Assembly (NCBI RefSeq): GCF_006539525.1
Contig: NZ_BJNE01000006.1
Location: forward strand, 62,001 to 126,000
Length of the DNA: 64,000 nt
Origin: Glutamicibacter nicotianae
Lineage (GTDB): Bacteria; Actinomycetota; Actinomycetes; Actinomycetales; Micrococcaceae
Reading direction: 5' to 3'
Numbering within the stretch: the first letter of the stretch is position 1; every line of letters starts with the position of its first letter. Made by a program: the position numbers and the translations under genes. Below are positions 9,539-18,364 of the stretch, one piece after another. The notes under the pieces are model-generated. The model was not told where the DNA came from, ran no database searches, and was given only the letters and a program-made list of their open reading frames with translations.

Positions 9539-9677
9539 GCAGCTGCCGAAGAATTCCAGTTCAGCGTGCTGGACGCCTGGTTGCGTGTGAGCCGCATCTC
9601 ATGCGCGCTATGGCGTCCAAACGCGCTAGACTAGTAGATGGCTCGTAATAACTTGGGAAGGTGGCGACGGCGCTCGC

Positions 9678-9998
9678 ATGAAGCTGCATCAGCAACGCAC
9701 GTGCATTGGCTGTCGAACCGTAACCAATAAGAACGAGCTGCTCCGTTGGGTCCTCAAAGACGGTGCACCGCTGCGTGCGGTGAATCTGGATCTGCAAGGT
9801 TCCGCTTTCGGGCGGGGCGCTTGGACCCACGGGACCGAAAAGTGTGTGCAGCAAGCAGTGCAGCGCCGAGCGTTCGCGCGGACCTTCAGATCCGCGGTAG
9901 ACGATTCGCAGGTACTGCAGGAATTCACTGCATACGAAGATCAGTTGGCAGCAAGCCAGCTATCTGGCAAACATGATGAAAGCGGGTCAGAAATCTGA
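9678..9998 (+). CDS. ylxR: YlxR family RNA-binding protein
   Basis: Small basic protein of 106 residues of the YlxR (DUF448) family. The hallmark RTCIGCR lies at residues 7-13, and FGRGAWTH matches the GRGA motif in the middle of the domain. The family lies between nusA and infB in Gram-positive bacteria; Bacillus YlxR (RnpM) binds RNA and affects RNase P activity, and this protein probably acts on RNA too. The ATG at 9678 begins directly with the conserved domain. The residues after about 85 are a polar tail. Confidence 0.9.
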   Translation: MKLHQQRTCIGCRTVTNKNELLRWVLKDGAPLRAVNLDLQGSAFGRGAWTHGTEKCVQQAVQRRAFARTFRSAVDDSQVLQEFTAYEDQLAASQLSGKHDESGSEI

Positions 9999-10174
9999 TG
10001 GCAACCCGATGAGTCGGCAATGCTGAGCGCACAACGATGAATTATCAGTTCTGCGTGATCCACCGTGCGACGGAAGAATTTCACGAATTACACAGCTGAT
10101 CTGCCAGACCGCTGATCCAAAGATTTATCTTTTGATACCGGGGTTTGAGCAGATCACATCGACACAGGAGAGAT

Positions 10175-13072
10175 GTGGCTAAACCCCGCGTTCACGAGCT
10201 CGCCAAAGAGCTCGGAATCACTTCAAAAGAAGCACTAACCAAGTTGCAGGACATGGGCGAATTCGTTCGTTCCGCTTCCTCGACCGTTGAACCACCCGTA
10301 GCGCGCAAGCTGCGCGACGCATTCCCGGGTTCGAACGGTGCCGCCAAGCCAGCAGCAGCTGCGAAGCCAGCCGCCGCCAAGCCAGCGACCCCTGGAGCTC
10401 CAAAGCCGGCAGCTACCCCAGGTGCCTCGGCGCCGAAGCCAGGCGCCAAGCCAGCTCCGGCTCCTGCTGCACCAGCAGCACCTGCCGCTCCAACCGCGAA
10501 GGCAACCCCTGGCGCTCCATTGCCGGGTGCAGCCCCAGCACCGAAGCCAGGCGCCAAGCCGGCTCCAAAGCCAGGCGCTCCGCGCCCAGGCAACAACCCG
10601 TTCTCGTCCCAGCAGGGAATGCGCGGCGCTGAGTCCGGCGAACGCCGTGGCGGCGGCAGCCGCGAAGGCGGTCGTGCCCCACGTCCAGGCGCCCCACGTC
10701 CGGGCGGTCCACGTCCAGGCAACAACCCGTTCTCCTCGCAGCAGGGCATGCGCGGCGAAGGTGGCCAGGGCGGTCCTCGTCCGCCACGTGACGGCCAGCG
10801 CGGTCCACGTCCAGCTGGTGCTGGCGGTCCACGCCCGGCCCGCGACGGCCAGGGCGGCCCACGTCCGCCACGCGATGGCCAGCGCGGTCCACGTCCAGCC
10901 GGCGCAGGCGGCCCACGCCCAGCAGGCCAGGGCGCTCCACGCCCAGCTGGTGCAGGCGGTCCACGCCCAGGCGCCGGCACCACTGCAACTCCGCGCATGA
11001 TGCCTAACCGCACCGATCGTCCAGCCCCAGCAGGCGGCGGACGTCCGGGTGCAGGTGCCGGCGGACGCGGTCGCCCAGGTGGCGGCGGTGGCGGCACCGG
11101 TGGCGGCTTCCGCCCAGGCGCACCACGCGGACGCGGTGGCGTTGGCGGCGCTTTCGGCAAGGGAGGCGCCGGTCGCGGCAAGCAGCGCAAGTCCAAGCGC
11201 GCAAAGCGCCAGGAATTGGAGCAGATGAGTGCTCCGTCATTGGGCGGCGTGAATGTTCCGCGCGGCACCGGTGACACCGAGATCCGTCTGCGCCGCGGCG
11301 CGTCGATCACCGATTTCGCTGACAAGATTGGCGCCAACCCGGCCGCGCTGGTGACCGTGCTGTTCCACCTCGGTGAAATGGCTACCGCAACCCAGTCGCT
11401 GGATGAGGCGACCTTCGAGGTGCTCGGTGAAGAGCTGGGCTACAAGGTGCTTGTCGTCTCCCCAGAGGACGAGGACAAGGAGCTGCTCGAAGGCTTCGGA
11501 CTGGACCTGGAAGCCGAACTTGAGGCTGAAGGCGAAGACGTGCTCGAAGAGCGCGCCCCGGTCATCACCATCATGGGCCACGTCGACCACGGTAAGACCC
11601 GACTGCTGGATGCCATCCGCCAGTCGAACGTCATCGAGGGCGAGCACGGCGGCATCACCCAGCACATCGGTGCATACCAGATCAACCATGAGCACGAGGG
11701 CCGCCAGCGCGCGATGACCTTCATCGATACCCCGGGCCACGAGGCGTTCACCGCCATGCGTGCCCGCGGTGCCGAGGTCACCGACGTTGCAGTGCTGGTT
11801 GTCGCAGCGGACGACGGCGTCATGCCGCAGACCGTGGAAGCGCTGAACCACGCACAGGCTGCCGGCGTGCCGATCATCGTCGCAGTGAACAAGGTCGATA
11901 AGGAAGGCGCCAACCCTGACAAGGTCATGGGCCAGCTGACCGAGTACGGCCTGGTACCCGAGGAATACGGTGGCGACACCATGTTCGTGAAGGTTTCTGC
12001 ACTGCAGAAGCAGGGTATCGAAGAGCTGCTGGACGCTGTCCTGCTGACCTCCGATGTCTTGGAGCTGAAGGCGAACCCGGACAAGTCCGCTCGCGGCGTG
12101 GCTATCGAAGCGAACCTGGACAAGGGCCGCGGTTCGGTTGTCACCGTCCTGGTCCAGTCCGGTACCCTCTGCGTTGGCGACACCATGGTGGTGGGCACCG
12201 CCCACGGCCGTGTGCGTGCAATGTTCAACGAGAACGGCGAGAACCTCGACGTGGCACTGCCATCGCGTCCGGTACAGGTCCTGGGCATGTCCTCGGTTCC
12301 GCGTGCTGGCGACGGCTTCCTGATCACCGAAGACGAGCGCACCGCCCGCCAGATCGCTGACAAGCGCGAAACCGCAGAGCGCAATGCGTTGCTGGCCAAG
12401 CGCCGCAAGCGCATCACCTTGGAAGACTTCGACAAGGCTGTTGCCGATGGCAAGATCGATACCCTGAACCTGATCCTCAAGGGTGACGCTTCCGGTGCTG
12501 TCGAGGCACTGGAAGACTCGCTGATGAAGATCGAGGTCGGCGACGACGTGCAGCTGCGCGTCATCCACCGCGGTGTCGGTGCGATCACCCAGAACGACGT
12601 CAACCTGGCAACCGTGGACAACGCCATCATCATTGGCTTCAACGTCCGCCCAGCCGAGCGCGTGGCAGAACTGGCCGACAAGGAAGGCGTCGACATGCGC
12701 TTCTACTCGGTCATCTACTCCGCAATCGACGACATCGAAGCTGCGCTCAAGGGCATGCTCAAGCCGGAATACGAAGAAGTGGCCCTCGGTACCGCCGAGA
12801 TCCGCCAGGTCTTCCGCTCCTCGAAGTTCGGCAACATTGCCGGTTCGATCATCCGCTCGGGCACTATCAAGCGCAATTCCAAGGCCCGCCTGGTACGCGA
12901 TGGCAACGTCGTGGGCGACAACCTGTCGATCGATTCGCTGCGCCGCGAGAAGGACGATGTCACCGAGGTCCGCGAGGGCTTCGAATGCGGTATCGGCCTG
13001 GGGTCGTTCAACGACATCAAGGAAGGCGACATCATCGAGACCTTCGAGATGCGCGAAAAGCCACGCGACTAA
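10175..13072 (+). CDS. infB: Translation initiation factor IF-2
   Basis: GTPase that brings initiator tRNA to the 30S subunit. The start is placed at the GTG at 10175, just after AGGAG, so the protein begins [14 protein letters not shown] (965 residues); an in-frame upstream TTG at 10145 would add an unconserved peptide. An IF2 N-domain is followed by a very long low-complexity segment (about residues 55-345) of Ala/Pro/Lys and then Gly/Arg/Pro repeats. The GTPase core shows GHVDHGKT (about 468), DTPGH (about 518) and NKVD (about 572), then domains II-IV with the tRNA-binding C-terminus. It is the largest gene of the cluster. A hairpin terminator separates it from rbfA. Confidence 0.97.
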   Translation: MAKPRVHELAKELGITSKEALTKLQDMGEFVRSASSTVEPPVARKLRDAFPGSNGAAKPAAAAKPAAAKPATPGAPKPAATPGASAPKPGAKPAPAPAAPAAPAAPTAKATPGAPLPGAAPAPKPGAKPAPKPGAPRPGNNPFSSQQGMRGAESGERRGGGSREGGRAPRPGAPRPGGPRPGNNPFSSQQGMRGEGGQGGPRPPRDGQRGPRPAGAGGPRPARDGQGGPRPPRDGQRGPRPAGAGGPRPAGQGAPRPAGAGGPRPGAGTTATPRMMPNRTDRPAPAGGGRPGAGAGGRGRPGGGGGGTGGGFRPGAPRGRGGVGGAFGKGGAGRGKQRKSKRAKRQELEQMSAPSLGGVNVPRGTGDTEIRLRRGASITDFADKIGANPAALVTVLFHLGEMATATQSLDEATFEVLGEELGYKVLVVSPEDEDKELLEGFGLDLEAELEAEGEDVLEERAPVITIMGHVDHGKTRLLDAIRQSNVIEGEHGGITQHIGAYQINHEHEGRQRAMTFIDTPGHEAFTAMRARGAEVTDVAVLVVAADDGVMPQTVEALNHAQAAGVPIIVAVNKVDKEGANPDKVMGQLTEYGLVPEEYGGDTMFVKVSALQKQGIEELLDAVLLTSDVLELKANPDKSARGVAIEANLDKGRGSVVTVLVQSGTLCVGDTMVVGTAHGRVRAMFNENGENLDVALPSRPVQVLGMSSVPRAGDGFLITEDERTARQIADKRETAERNALLAKRRKRITLEDFDKAVADGKIDTLNLILKGDASGAVEALEDSLMKIEVGDDVQLRVIHRGVGAITQNDVNLATVDNAIIIGFNVRPAERVAELADKEGVDMRFYSVIYSAIDDIEAALKGMLKPEYEEVALGTAEIRQVFRSSKFGNIAGSIIRSGTIKRNSKARLVRDGNVVGDNLSIDSLRREKDDVTEVREGFECGIGLGSFNDIKEGDIIETFEMREKPRD
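10330..11230 (+). repeat. Low-complexity repeat region inside infB
   Basis: The DNA encodes first an Ala/Pro/Lys-rich tract and then Gly/Arg/Pro-rich repeats. The 16-residue unit [16 protein letters not shown] occurs twice (near 10578-10628 and 10708-10755), and variants of [16 protein letters not shown] occur three to four times. At DNA level this gives near-identical GGTCCACGTCC-type tracts. It is expected to be an intrinsically disordered, positively charged linker. Confidence 0.85.
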
Positions 13073-13107
13073 TTGCCGACAGGCAATTAGCAGTGTGACT
13101 CACTGAT

Positions 13108-13149
13108 TCGTGGGCGTTTGACCGATAAGCTTTGGTCAAGCGCCCACGA
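13108..13149 (+). terminator. Hairpin terminator between infB and rbfA
   Basis: A 16-bp stem (13108-13123 with 13134-13149) contains one G-T wobble, a 10-nt loop and is followed by GTTTTG. It lies 35 bp after infB and only 24 bp before the rbfA start codon, so it would reduce rather than abolish readthrough into rbfA. Confidence 0.75.
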
Positions 13150-13173
13150 GTTTTGAACCATTAGGAGAAAACC

Positions 13174-13608
13174 ATGGCTGATTCAGCCCGCGCCGCACGC
13201 CTGGCTAAGCGCGTCCAGGTCCTCATGGCCCAGTCGCTGCGCACCGTCATCAAGGACGAGCGCATCGACAACGTCACCGTGACCGACGCGCGCGTCACCA
13301 ACGACCTGCAGCACGCTACGGTGTACTACACCGTCTTTGGCGATGACGAGATGAAGAAGGACATCGCCGCCCTGCTGGAAAAGCGTGGCGGCGCCCTGCG
13401 CAAGGAATTGGGCCGGAACCTGACCATCCGCCTGACCCCGACGCTGGCCTTTGTTGCCGACGAGATCCCCGAGGGCGCCTCGCATCTGGAGGAACTGCTG
13501 GCCAAGGCCCGCGAGAAGGATGCTGAGGTAGCGGCCCTGCGCGAAGGCAAGGACTTCGCCGGAGACCAGGACCCGTACAAGAAGGACGAGGACGGCGACG
13601 AAGCCTAA
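13174..13608 (+). CDS. rbfA: 30S ribosome-binding factor RbfA
   Basis: Cold-shock-associated factor that binds the free 30S subunit and helps mature the 16S rRNA 5' end. The 144-residue protein has the KH-like RbfA core: ARAARLAKRVQVLMAQSL at the N-terminus, NVTVTDARVTNDLQHATVYYTV in the centre, and LTPTLAFVADE, the conserved segment before the final helix. The last 35 residues form an acidic Asp/Glu/Lys tail typical of actinobacterial forms. The ATG at 13174 follows TTAGGAGAAA. It is the last gene of the cluster and is followed by a strong terminator; truB, often next, lies 6.4 kb further on. Confidence 0.96.
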   Translation: MADSARAARLAKRVQVLMAQSLRTVIKDERIDNVTVTDARVTNDLQHATVYYTVFGDDEMKKDIAALLEKRGGALRKELGRNLTIRLTPTLAFVADEIPEGASHLEELLAKAREKDAEVAALREGKDFAGDQDPYKKDEDGDEA

Positions 13609-13639
13609 GCTTCGAAGCGCCAACCGGCACCGTCTGCCC

Positions 13640-13677
13640 ATTCCCCGGACCTCGCGTGATCGCCAGGTCCGGGGAAT
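13640..13677 (+). terminator. Terminator after rbfA
   Basis: A 13-bp perfect GC-rich stem (13640-13652 with 13665-13677) has a 12-nt loop and a following TTTCTTG. It sits between the convergent rbfA and MarR genes and could serve both strands. Confidence 0.85.
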
Positions 13678-13695
13678 TTCTTGCATTGAATTGGC

Positions 13696-14139
13696 CTAAC
13701 CGAGCTGGCGTTCCGGGGATTCAGCATGGCGGTCAACGAGTTCCCGCAAAGTTCCTAGATGCTGCTTGAGTTCTTTGAAAGCTGCCGGGCTCAGAAGATC
13801 CTGCCAACGCCGTTCAATCCTCGCTTCGATATCGCGCGCCGCCAGTTGCGCTTTCCGACCGTACTCCGTGAGGACAACCAGTTGGGCGCGGGCATCTCGT
13901 GGGTCATGCTGACGTGCAACCAAGCCGATCTCTTCCAGTTGCCTGAGCAGATAAGCGGCACTTTGCTTTGCGATACCGGCAGCGTTGGCTAACTCCGTTA
14001 ATCTGCTGCCCTGTTCCCCGATTCGCGCTGCAAGCCTTCCCTGGGCAATGGTGAAATTAAACCCGGCATCGTGCAGCGCCGTGACGATTTCTTCTTCGAA
14101 AGCGCGCTGGGCGATGAAGAGCAGGGTTCCGATGGACAT
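13696..14139 (-). CDS. MarR family transcriptional regulator
   Basis: Winged-helix DNA-binding protein of 147 residues, expected to act as a dimer. The recognition region reads LTELANAAGIAKQSAAYLLRQLEEIGLVARQ (about 45-76 of this form) and is followed by the wing containing DPRDARAQ, the DxR motif typical of MarR. The start is set at the ATG at 14139, which has GAAGG about 10 bp upstream; an in-frame ATG at 14163 lies only 3 bp from an operator-like dyad and leaves no room for a binding site. It is divergent from an MDMPI-type gene, and two matching dyads fill the gap, so it very likely represses both genes. The ligand is unknown. Confidence 0.9.
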   Translation of the reverse strand: MSIGTLLFIAQRAFEEEIVTALHDAGFNFTIAQGRLAARIGEQGSRLTELANAAGIAKQSAAYLLRQLEEIGLVARQHDPRDARAQLVVLTEYGRKAQLAARDIEARIERRWQDLLSPAAFKELKQHLGTLRELVDRHAESPERQLG

Positions 14140-14165
14140 TTCTTCTCGACCTTCTATTGACATGT

Positions 14166-14184
14166 TAGTCAGAATATCTCACTA
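14166..14184. promoter_or_regulatory. Putative MarR operator 1
   Basis: A 19-bp dyad matching TAGTNAGANNNTCTNACTA, with half-sites TAGTCAGA and (reverse complement) TAGTGAGA. It lies next to the MarR gene start. A second copy begins 21 bp later, two helical turns away. Confidence 0.75.
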
Positions 14185-14186
14185 TT

Positions 14187-14205
14187 TAGTCAGAGTCTCT
14201 TACTA
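14187..14205. promoter_or_regulatory. Putative MarR operator 2
   Basis: A 19-bp dyad matching TAGTNAGANNNTCTNACTA, with half-sites TAGTCAGA and (reverse complement) TAGTAAGA. It ends 3 bp before the GGAGG site of the divergent gene, so bound protein would block its transcription start region. Confidence 0.75.
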
Positions 14206-14221
14206 CTTGGAGGTGTGACAG

Positions 14222-14881
14222 ATGTTGGCCGAGGAAATGTGGGATGTCATCATCGAGCAGCGCTTGGAACTCTTCAAGATTTTGCAAGCACTGAGCCCGG
14301 AACAATGGGCGGCGCCTTCGTTGTGCCAAGGATGGAGCGTCCAGGACGTGGCGGCGCACGTCATCAGCGCACCGCAACTAAACGCATCCTCCATGATGAA
14401 GCTGATGCCTTCTATGCTCAGGCACGGTTATAACGGGACGGTCCTGCGCGATGGGCAAATGCGGGGGAGAGCAGGCGCGTTTGCAATTCTTGAGCAGTAC
14501 GAACGGTTCGCAACAATCAAACGAGGCCCATCGATGGTCAACGTGAAAGAAACCTTGACTGATACCTTGGTGCACTTCCAGGACCTTGTGCGACCCTTGG
14601 GAATCCGGCACATGATGCCGCCAGAAGCAGCGGTCGAAGTTGCTCAACGTCTGGGGCGGACGGGTTTGATGCTGGGCAGTCTCGACGTGATCCGTTCGGT
14701 GAAAATGATTGCCCGTGACGCCAGCTTCGAATCGGGGAAAGGGGAGCCGGTATTCGGGCCCATCGACGAGCTGGTAATGCTCAGGGCAGGGCGAACGCCA
14801 CGCTGGGAAGCGCTTACGGGAGATGGCATCTCCATTGTCCGGGAGCTGCGGGAAAAGAAGGAAGCAAGGACGGATCCATAG
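14222..14881 (+). CDS. Maleylpyruvate isomerase (MDMPI)/DinB-like family protein
   Basis: Soluble four-helix-bundle protein of 219 residues. The N-terminus matches the MDMPI family: a helix, then EQWAAPSLCQGWSVQDVAAHV (about 24-44), where the final histidine corresponds to the first metal ligand of the fold. The C-terminus has GPIDELVMLRAGR, a conserved closing motif. Some members are mycothiol-dependent isomerases or transferases; others have no known substrate. The ATG at 14222 follows a GGAGG site. Divergence from a MarR gene with shared operators suggests induction by a small aromatic or electrophilic compound; that role is inference. Confidence 0.85.
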   Translation: MLAEEMWDVIIEQRLELFKILQALSPEQWAAPSLCQGWSVQDVAAHVISAPQLNASSMMKLMPSMLRHGYNGTVLRDGQMRGRAGAFAILEQYERFATIKRGPSMVNVKETLTDTLVHFQDLVRPLGIRHMMPPEAAVEVAQRLGRTGLMLGSLDVIRSVKMIARDASFESGKGEPVFGPIDELVMLRAGRTPRWEALTGDGISIVRELREKKEARTDP

Positions 14882-15391
14882 CAGCCTAGCTGCAATGCCG
14901 TGAACTAGTGTCGCTGTCATGGCGTCTCCATGGGCACCGTCACGCGGTTTCGCTCGGGGCGGCGGCACCGCCTAGGACGCGGACAGCAGTCTGGAAATTT
15001 GAGACGGCTTGCGGGAGCTCTTTTTATTCTTGCCGAACTCCTACCGGGAATGCGAGCAATCAAGCGCACAGGCGCACAGGACTTCCTACGTGCCGTCCTC
15101 TGGAACCGCAATTACCGCCGGACAGCTCGACGAATGCAGGCCCGTATCTTGGAGCGCCGAACGAGCGGATCGCAGTCCGCTTTGGTCACCTGCGCACGAA
15201 GATGCCTTTACCGAGCGCGTCCCGGGACGATCTGTTTGACGCGGTCTCGGAATGGACGCGCTCTGGACGCTCGCAGGCTGATACGCGCAGAACTCGCGCC
15301 CTGCCGTGTGGCATTGGGGCCAGTAGACCCGGGGCGAGCTTGTGGGATAGCGTAGCCTTCACCAGCAGATGACAAAACAGAGGCCCGGATA
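14882..15391. other. Gene-poor region of about 510 bp
   Basis: Several overlapping frames of 60-155 codons exist on the plus strand, but none has a ribosome-binding site or a familiar protein pattern, and Arg/Ser/Ala-rich translations suggest they are chance frames in GC-rich DNA. A degraded gene cannot be excluded. No RNA gene or repeat was recognised. Confidence 0.4.
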
Positions 15392-15838
15392 ATGCCAGTA
15401 TTCACCACAGTGCTCAGCGCCACCGGCGGTAATAACGTTGGAATTGTCGTTCCGGACGATGTCGTAGCCGGTTTCGGCCGTGGCAAGCGGGTTCCGGTCG
15501 TGGTCACCGTCGACGGGGGATATAGCTACCGGAACACCATTTCATCGATGCGTGGCCAGTTCCTGATTTCCTTCAACGCTGAAACCCGCGCTGCCACGGG
15601 CAAGGGCGCCGGCGATGAGATCAATGTGGAACTCGAAGTGGATGATGAGCCGCGGACCGTCGAAATCCCTGAACCGCTGGCCGTGCTGCTCTCCGCCGAG
15701 CCCGAACTCCTTGAGGCATGGAACAAGCTCTCCTACAGCAAGCAGCGAGGCCATGTGGAGCCCATCGTGGCTGCCCGCGGCGAGGACACCAGGGCGCGCC
15801 GGGTCGAAAAAGTCATCAAGGCGCTGCGCGCCGACTAG
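15392..15838 (+). CDS. DUF1905 / YdeI-like (OmdA-type) protein
   Basis: Soluble protein of 148 residues. Residues 1-95 resemble the DUF1905 beta-barrel domain: a start FTTVLSATGGNNVGIVVPDDV, then GYSYRNTISSMRGQFLISF, then GDEINVELEVDDEPR. Residues 105-148 resemble the YdeI/OmpD-associated C-terminal helix pair: WNKLSYSKQRGHVEPI followed by ARRVEKVIKALR. Proteins of this architecture are widespread but have no firm function. The ATG at 15392 opens directly on the domain. It is convergent with the oxidoreductase gene downstream and ends 19 bp from it. Confidence 0.85.
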   Translation: MPVFTTVLSATGGNNVGIVVPDDVVAGFGRGKRVPVVVTVDGGYSYRNTISSMRGQFLISFNAETRAATGKGAGDEINVELEVDDEPRTVEIPEPLAVLLSAEPELLEAWNKLSYSKQRGHVEPIVAARGEDTRARRVEKVIKALRAD

Positions 15839-15856
15839 GGTGCTGGTGGCTGGGGG

Positions 15857-17422
15857 TCACTGCACGGTGAACTGCAGGCGCTGCCAACCACTGGCGCCAT
15901 CGGGCACCGGGTTGGCTTTTTCGCTGGTCTGCAGCTTGCCCTGCGCATCATAGGCGCGCACCGACGCCGCATGCATGCCCGGTGCCGCGTCCTTCCAGAC
16001 GAAGCGCCACTGCCGCCAGGTATCCAGCGACGCTTCGGCGGCCAGCTGCGCATCCTCCCAGGGGCCGTCATCGATCTGCACCTGCACGCGTGAAATGCCC
16101 CGGGTCTGCGCCCAAGCAGTTCCGCCCAAGACAACTTCCCCTGCAGGGACCTCGGCGAAGGGCCGAGGCGTGTTGATCCGGGACGACATCTTGATGGGGC
16201 CGCGTTCGGACCAACCGCGAGTAGTCCAATAGGCGGCCTTGTCCTGGAAACGCGTCACTTCCAAATCGATCACCCACTTGGTGGCCGAGACGTAGCCGTA
16301 GAGACCGGGAACCACCATGCGCACGGGGAATCCATGCTCGAAGGGCAACGGCTCGCCGTTCATGCCCACGGCCAGCAAGGCCATCCGGTCATCGGTCAGG
16401 GCTTGCAGCGGGGTGGAAGCGCTGAAGCCGTCGTGAGAAGTCGAAAGCACCATATCGGCGCCGGCTTGGGGAACCGCGCGCTCCAGCACCTTGCGCAGCG
16501 GGTAGCCCAGCCACTTCGCGTTGCCTACCAGATCTCCTCCGACAGGATTCGATACGCAGGTCAGGGTCAGATACGTTTCCACGAGTTCCTCGCCCAGCAG
16601 CTCGTCGAAGCCGATGGTGAATTCATTCTCCACCATGCCGTGCACGCGCAAGGACCACTGGTTGGGGTCGATCTGCGGCACCGACAGCGCGGTGTCGATG
16701 CGGTAGAAATCCTGGTTGGGAGTAACGAAGCGGGGCATATTCGCCTCCTCTATTTGCACTCCTTCGGGCAGGGCCTTGGCCTTCGTCCGGGCCGCTGGCA
16801 GGCGCAGGGCGTTGCGGGCGGCGACAGCCATATTGCGTGTAGCGGAGACGGAGGTGGACACCGCGGTGGCCAGTGCCGCGGCCGCCAAGGACAGGACCGC
16901 GCCGCGCAAGAACATTCTGCGGCTTGGGCCGGCAGCTGCCGTGCCCTGGCCGGGTTCGGGGACGGTGGCTGTAGCCAGCCGGGCCAGCCAATGAAGAGCT
17001 CCGATTCCGACGACTGCGCCCAGCACCGTAGGGACAACATCCAGCAGGCTGGTGGACGCGCGGGCGGCCACAGCGCTGGCAAGCACCAGCGCCAAAGCAA
17101 TGATGGCGGTGCAGGCCAACGCGAAACTCCGCTTGGCCAGCAGGCCGATCAGGGCAGAGAGCACCGCTGCCGCCACGCCGATGGAAATGAACAGCGCCAG
17201 CTTGTCATTGGTCCCGAAGGTGGCGATGGCGAAGTCCTTGAGCCATGGAGGCGTCAAGTCGATGATGGCAGACCCCAGTGCGAAAAACGGCGAGGAAGCA
17301 CTATTGAAAAATGCCGAGGCCAACTGGGCGACGGAAAACATGAGCGCTGCCGAACATATTCCGGCTACCGCGTGGAAAATGTAAACCCTGCTACCGCGCT
17401 TGTTCTTGAAGCCCACTGCCAC
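15857..17422 (-). CDS. Membrane-anchored molybdopterin-dependent oxidoreductase (sulfite oxidase family)
   Basis: A 521-residue fusion. Residues 1-150 form four to five membrane helices. A twin-arginine-like SRRMFLRGA lies at about 167-175, followed by another hydrophobic stretch. The sulfite oxidase-type molybdopterin domain (about 215-400) has the Mo-ligand cysteine C289 in LTLTCVSNPVGGDLVG. A dimerisation domain closes the protein (FRFV/W-rich beta strands, about 405-521). The active domain is probably outside the cell; the natural substrate is not known from sequence. Relatives include YedY/MsrP, which reduces methionine sulfoxide. A SigK-type promoter-like sequence lies upstream, linking it to the adjacent sigma factor. 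Confidence 0.88.
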   Translation of the reverse strand: MAVGFKNKRGSRVYIFHAVAGICSAALMFSVAQLASAFFNSASSPFFALGSAIIDLTPPWLKDFAIATFGTNDKLALFISIGVAAAVLSALIGLLAKRSFALACTAIIALALVLASAVAARASTSLLDVVPTVLGAVVGIGALHWLARLATATVPEPGQGTAAAGPSRRMFLRGAVLSLAAAALATAVSTSVSATRNMAVAARNALRLPAARTKAKALPEGVQIEEANMPRFVTPNQDFYRIDTALSVPQIDPNQWSLRVHGMVENEFTIGFDELLGEELVETYLTLTCVSNPVGGDLVGNAKWLGYPLRKVLERAVPQAGADMVLSTSHDGFSASTPLQALTDDRMALLAVGMNGEPLPFEHGFPVRMVVPGLYGYVSATKWVIDLEVTRFQDKAAYWTTRGWSERGPIKMSSRINTPRPFAEVPAGEVVLGGTAWAQTRGISRVQVQIDDGPWEDAQLAAEASLDTWRQWRFVWKDAAPGMHAASVRAYDAQGKLQTSEKANPVPDGASGWQRLQFTVQ

Positions 17423-17485
17423 TCACCTCATGCGTTTCGTTCCATGTTCCCCTCCCTAATGCGGGGAAACAACCACTCACAGTGT

Positions 17486-17515
17486 TTTCGGAACGGGACG
17501 CACAGCAGATTGGAA
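17486..17515 (-). promoter_or_regulatory. Putative SigK promoter of the molybdopterin oxidoreductase
   Basis: Read on the minus strand: TTCCAATC, a 16-bp spacer, then CCGAAA, about 65 bp before the start codon at 17422. The same pattern, with the same spacing, precedes the fasciclin gene. It resembles the SigK-type CCATCC / CGAAT pattern known from mycobacteria. Confidence 0.7.
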
Positions 17516-17539
17516 CCGGCTACAAGATCTTCTGCGATC

Positions 17540-18364
17540 TCATAGCGACTGCAGCATGATGGGATCCGTCGTCGGGGCGGGGGAGCCGGTGGCCGGCTCG
17601 ACGGTGATCCCGAAATGAGTGATCCCCTGCATCGGATCGGAAACCATGATCATGCCGTTGGCATCGCTGCCCGTGAGCATTCCTGCCGGGACTGCGCCGT
17701 CGGCGGAAATCAGCCACAGCTCGTACCCTTTGTCGCTGGACAGCTCCGGCATGCCCGAGGTGGAAACCGCCATCAGTCCTTCGGCCGCGGAATAGGACAG
17801 CGTGATCGTTGCCCCGTCATCCAAGGTCTGCGTCTTGGACTTGGCATCGGGAGCCCCCAGGATCCGGGCGAGCTCTTCCTGATGTTCGGCCATGGCTGCC
17901 ATTTTGCTTTCCAGCTCGCGCTGCTCGGAATTCTGCTGGATGGCCAAGCCGCCCAACGCCGCCGCTGCCAGCAGCAGGACGCCGGCGGCCAAGGCGAAGA
18001 AGCGCTGGGTGCCGCGCGGTGCCCCGGGCTGCGGCGCCGGGGGCGTTGCCGGGGCATCGGATTCACGTTCCGCACCAGCCGTGGAGCCACTGGCGGGGGA
18101 GCTGCCCGAGGCAGGCTCCTGGTCCTGGACGGGCGGCAGCTGCTCGGTGGCGCGGATAGCTGCCATGACATCGTTCTTGAGCCGTGCTGGGGGAGCAACC
18201 GGCTGCGCTGCCAAGCCGAGCAGTCCAGCAGTTTCCTGCAAGGCATCCAGCTCGTGGCGGGCCTGGGCGGCATCTGAGTCCTGGTGCGCGAGCTTGCCGC
18301 GGTCCTCGTCTCCCAGAGCTTCCAGGGCGAAGCTGTCGGTCCGCTCGTTCTCATGCTTTTCCAT
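17540..18364 (-). CDS. rskA: Anti-sigma-K factor RskA-type
   Basis: Single-pass membrane anti-sigma factor of 274 residues. The cytoplasmic N-terminus (1-75) binds the sigma factor, with SFALEALGDEDRGKLAHQ at the start as in RskA proteins. A Pro/Ser/Ala-rich linker leads to one membrane helix (about 121-143), and the outer domain (about 185-270) shows the RskA signature GYELWLISADGAVPAGML and HFGITVEPATGSPAPT. The start codon overlaps the sigK stop as TAATG, so the pair is translationally coupled. Regulated proteolysis of RskA releases SigK in mycobacteria; the same is inferred here. Confidence 0.92.
   Translation of the reverse strand: MEKHENERTDSFALEALGDEDRGKLAHQDSDAAQARHELDALQETAGLLGLAAQPVAPPARLKNDVMAAIRATEQLPPVQDQEPASGSSPASGSTAGAERESDAPATPPAPQPGAPRGTQRFFALAAGVLLLAAAALGGLAIQQNSEQRELESKMAAMAEHQEELARILGAPDAKSKTQTLDDGATITLSYSAAEGLMAVSTSGMPELSSDKGYELWLISADGAVPAGMLTGSDANGMIMVSDPMQGITHFGITVEPATGSPAPTTDPIMLQSL

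Noticed and set aside
10192-11337. Open frame of 381 codons opposite the infB repeat region
   Set aside because: The translation is Pro/Gly/Arg low complexity caused by the repeats on the other strand.
16334-17545. Open frame of 403 codons opposite the molybdopterin oxidoreductase
   Set aside because: The minus-strand gene has an intact molybdopterin domain with the Cys ligand; the plus-strand translation is a His/Gln/Gly-rich shadow.
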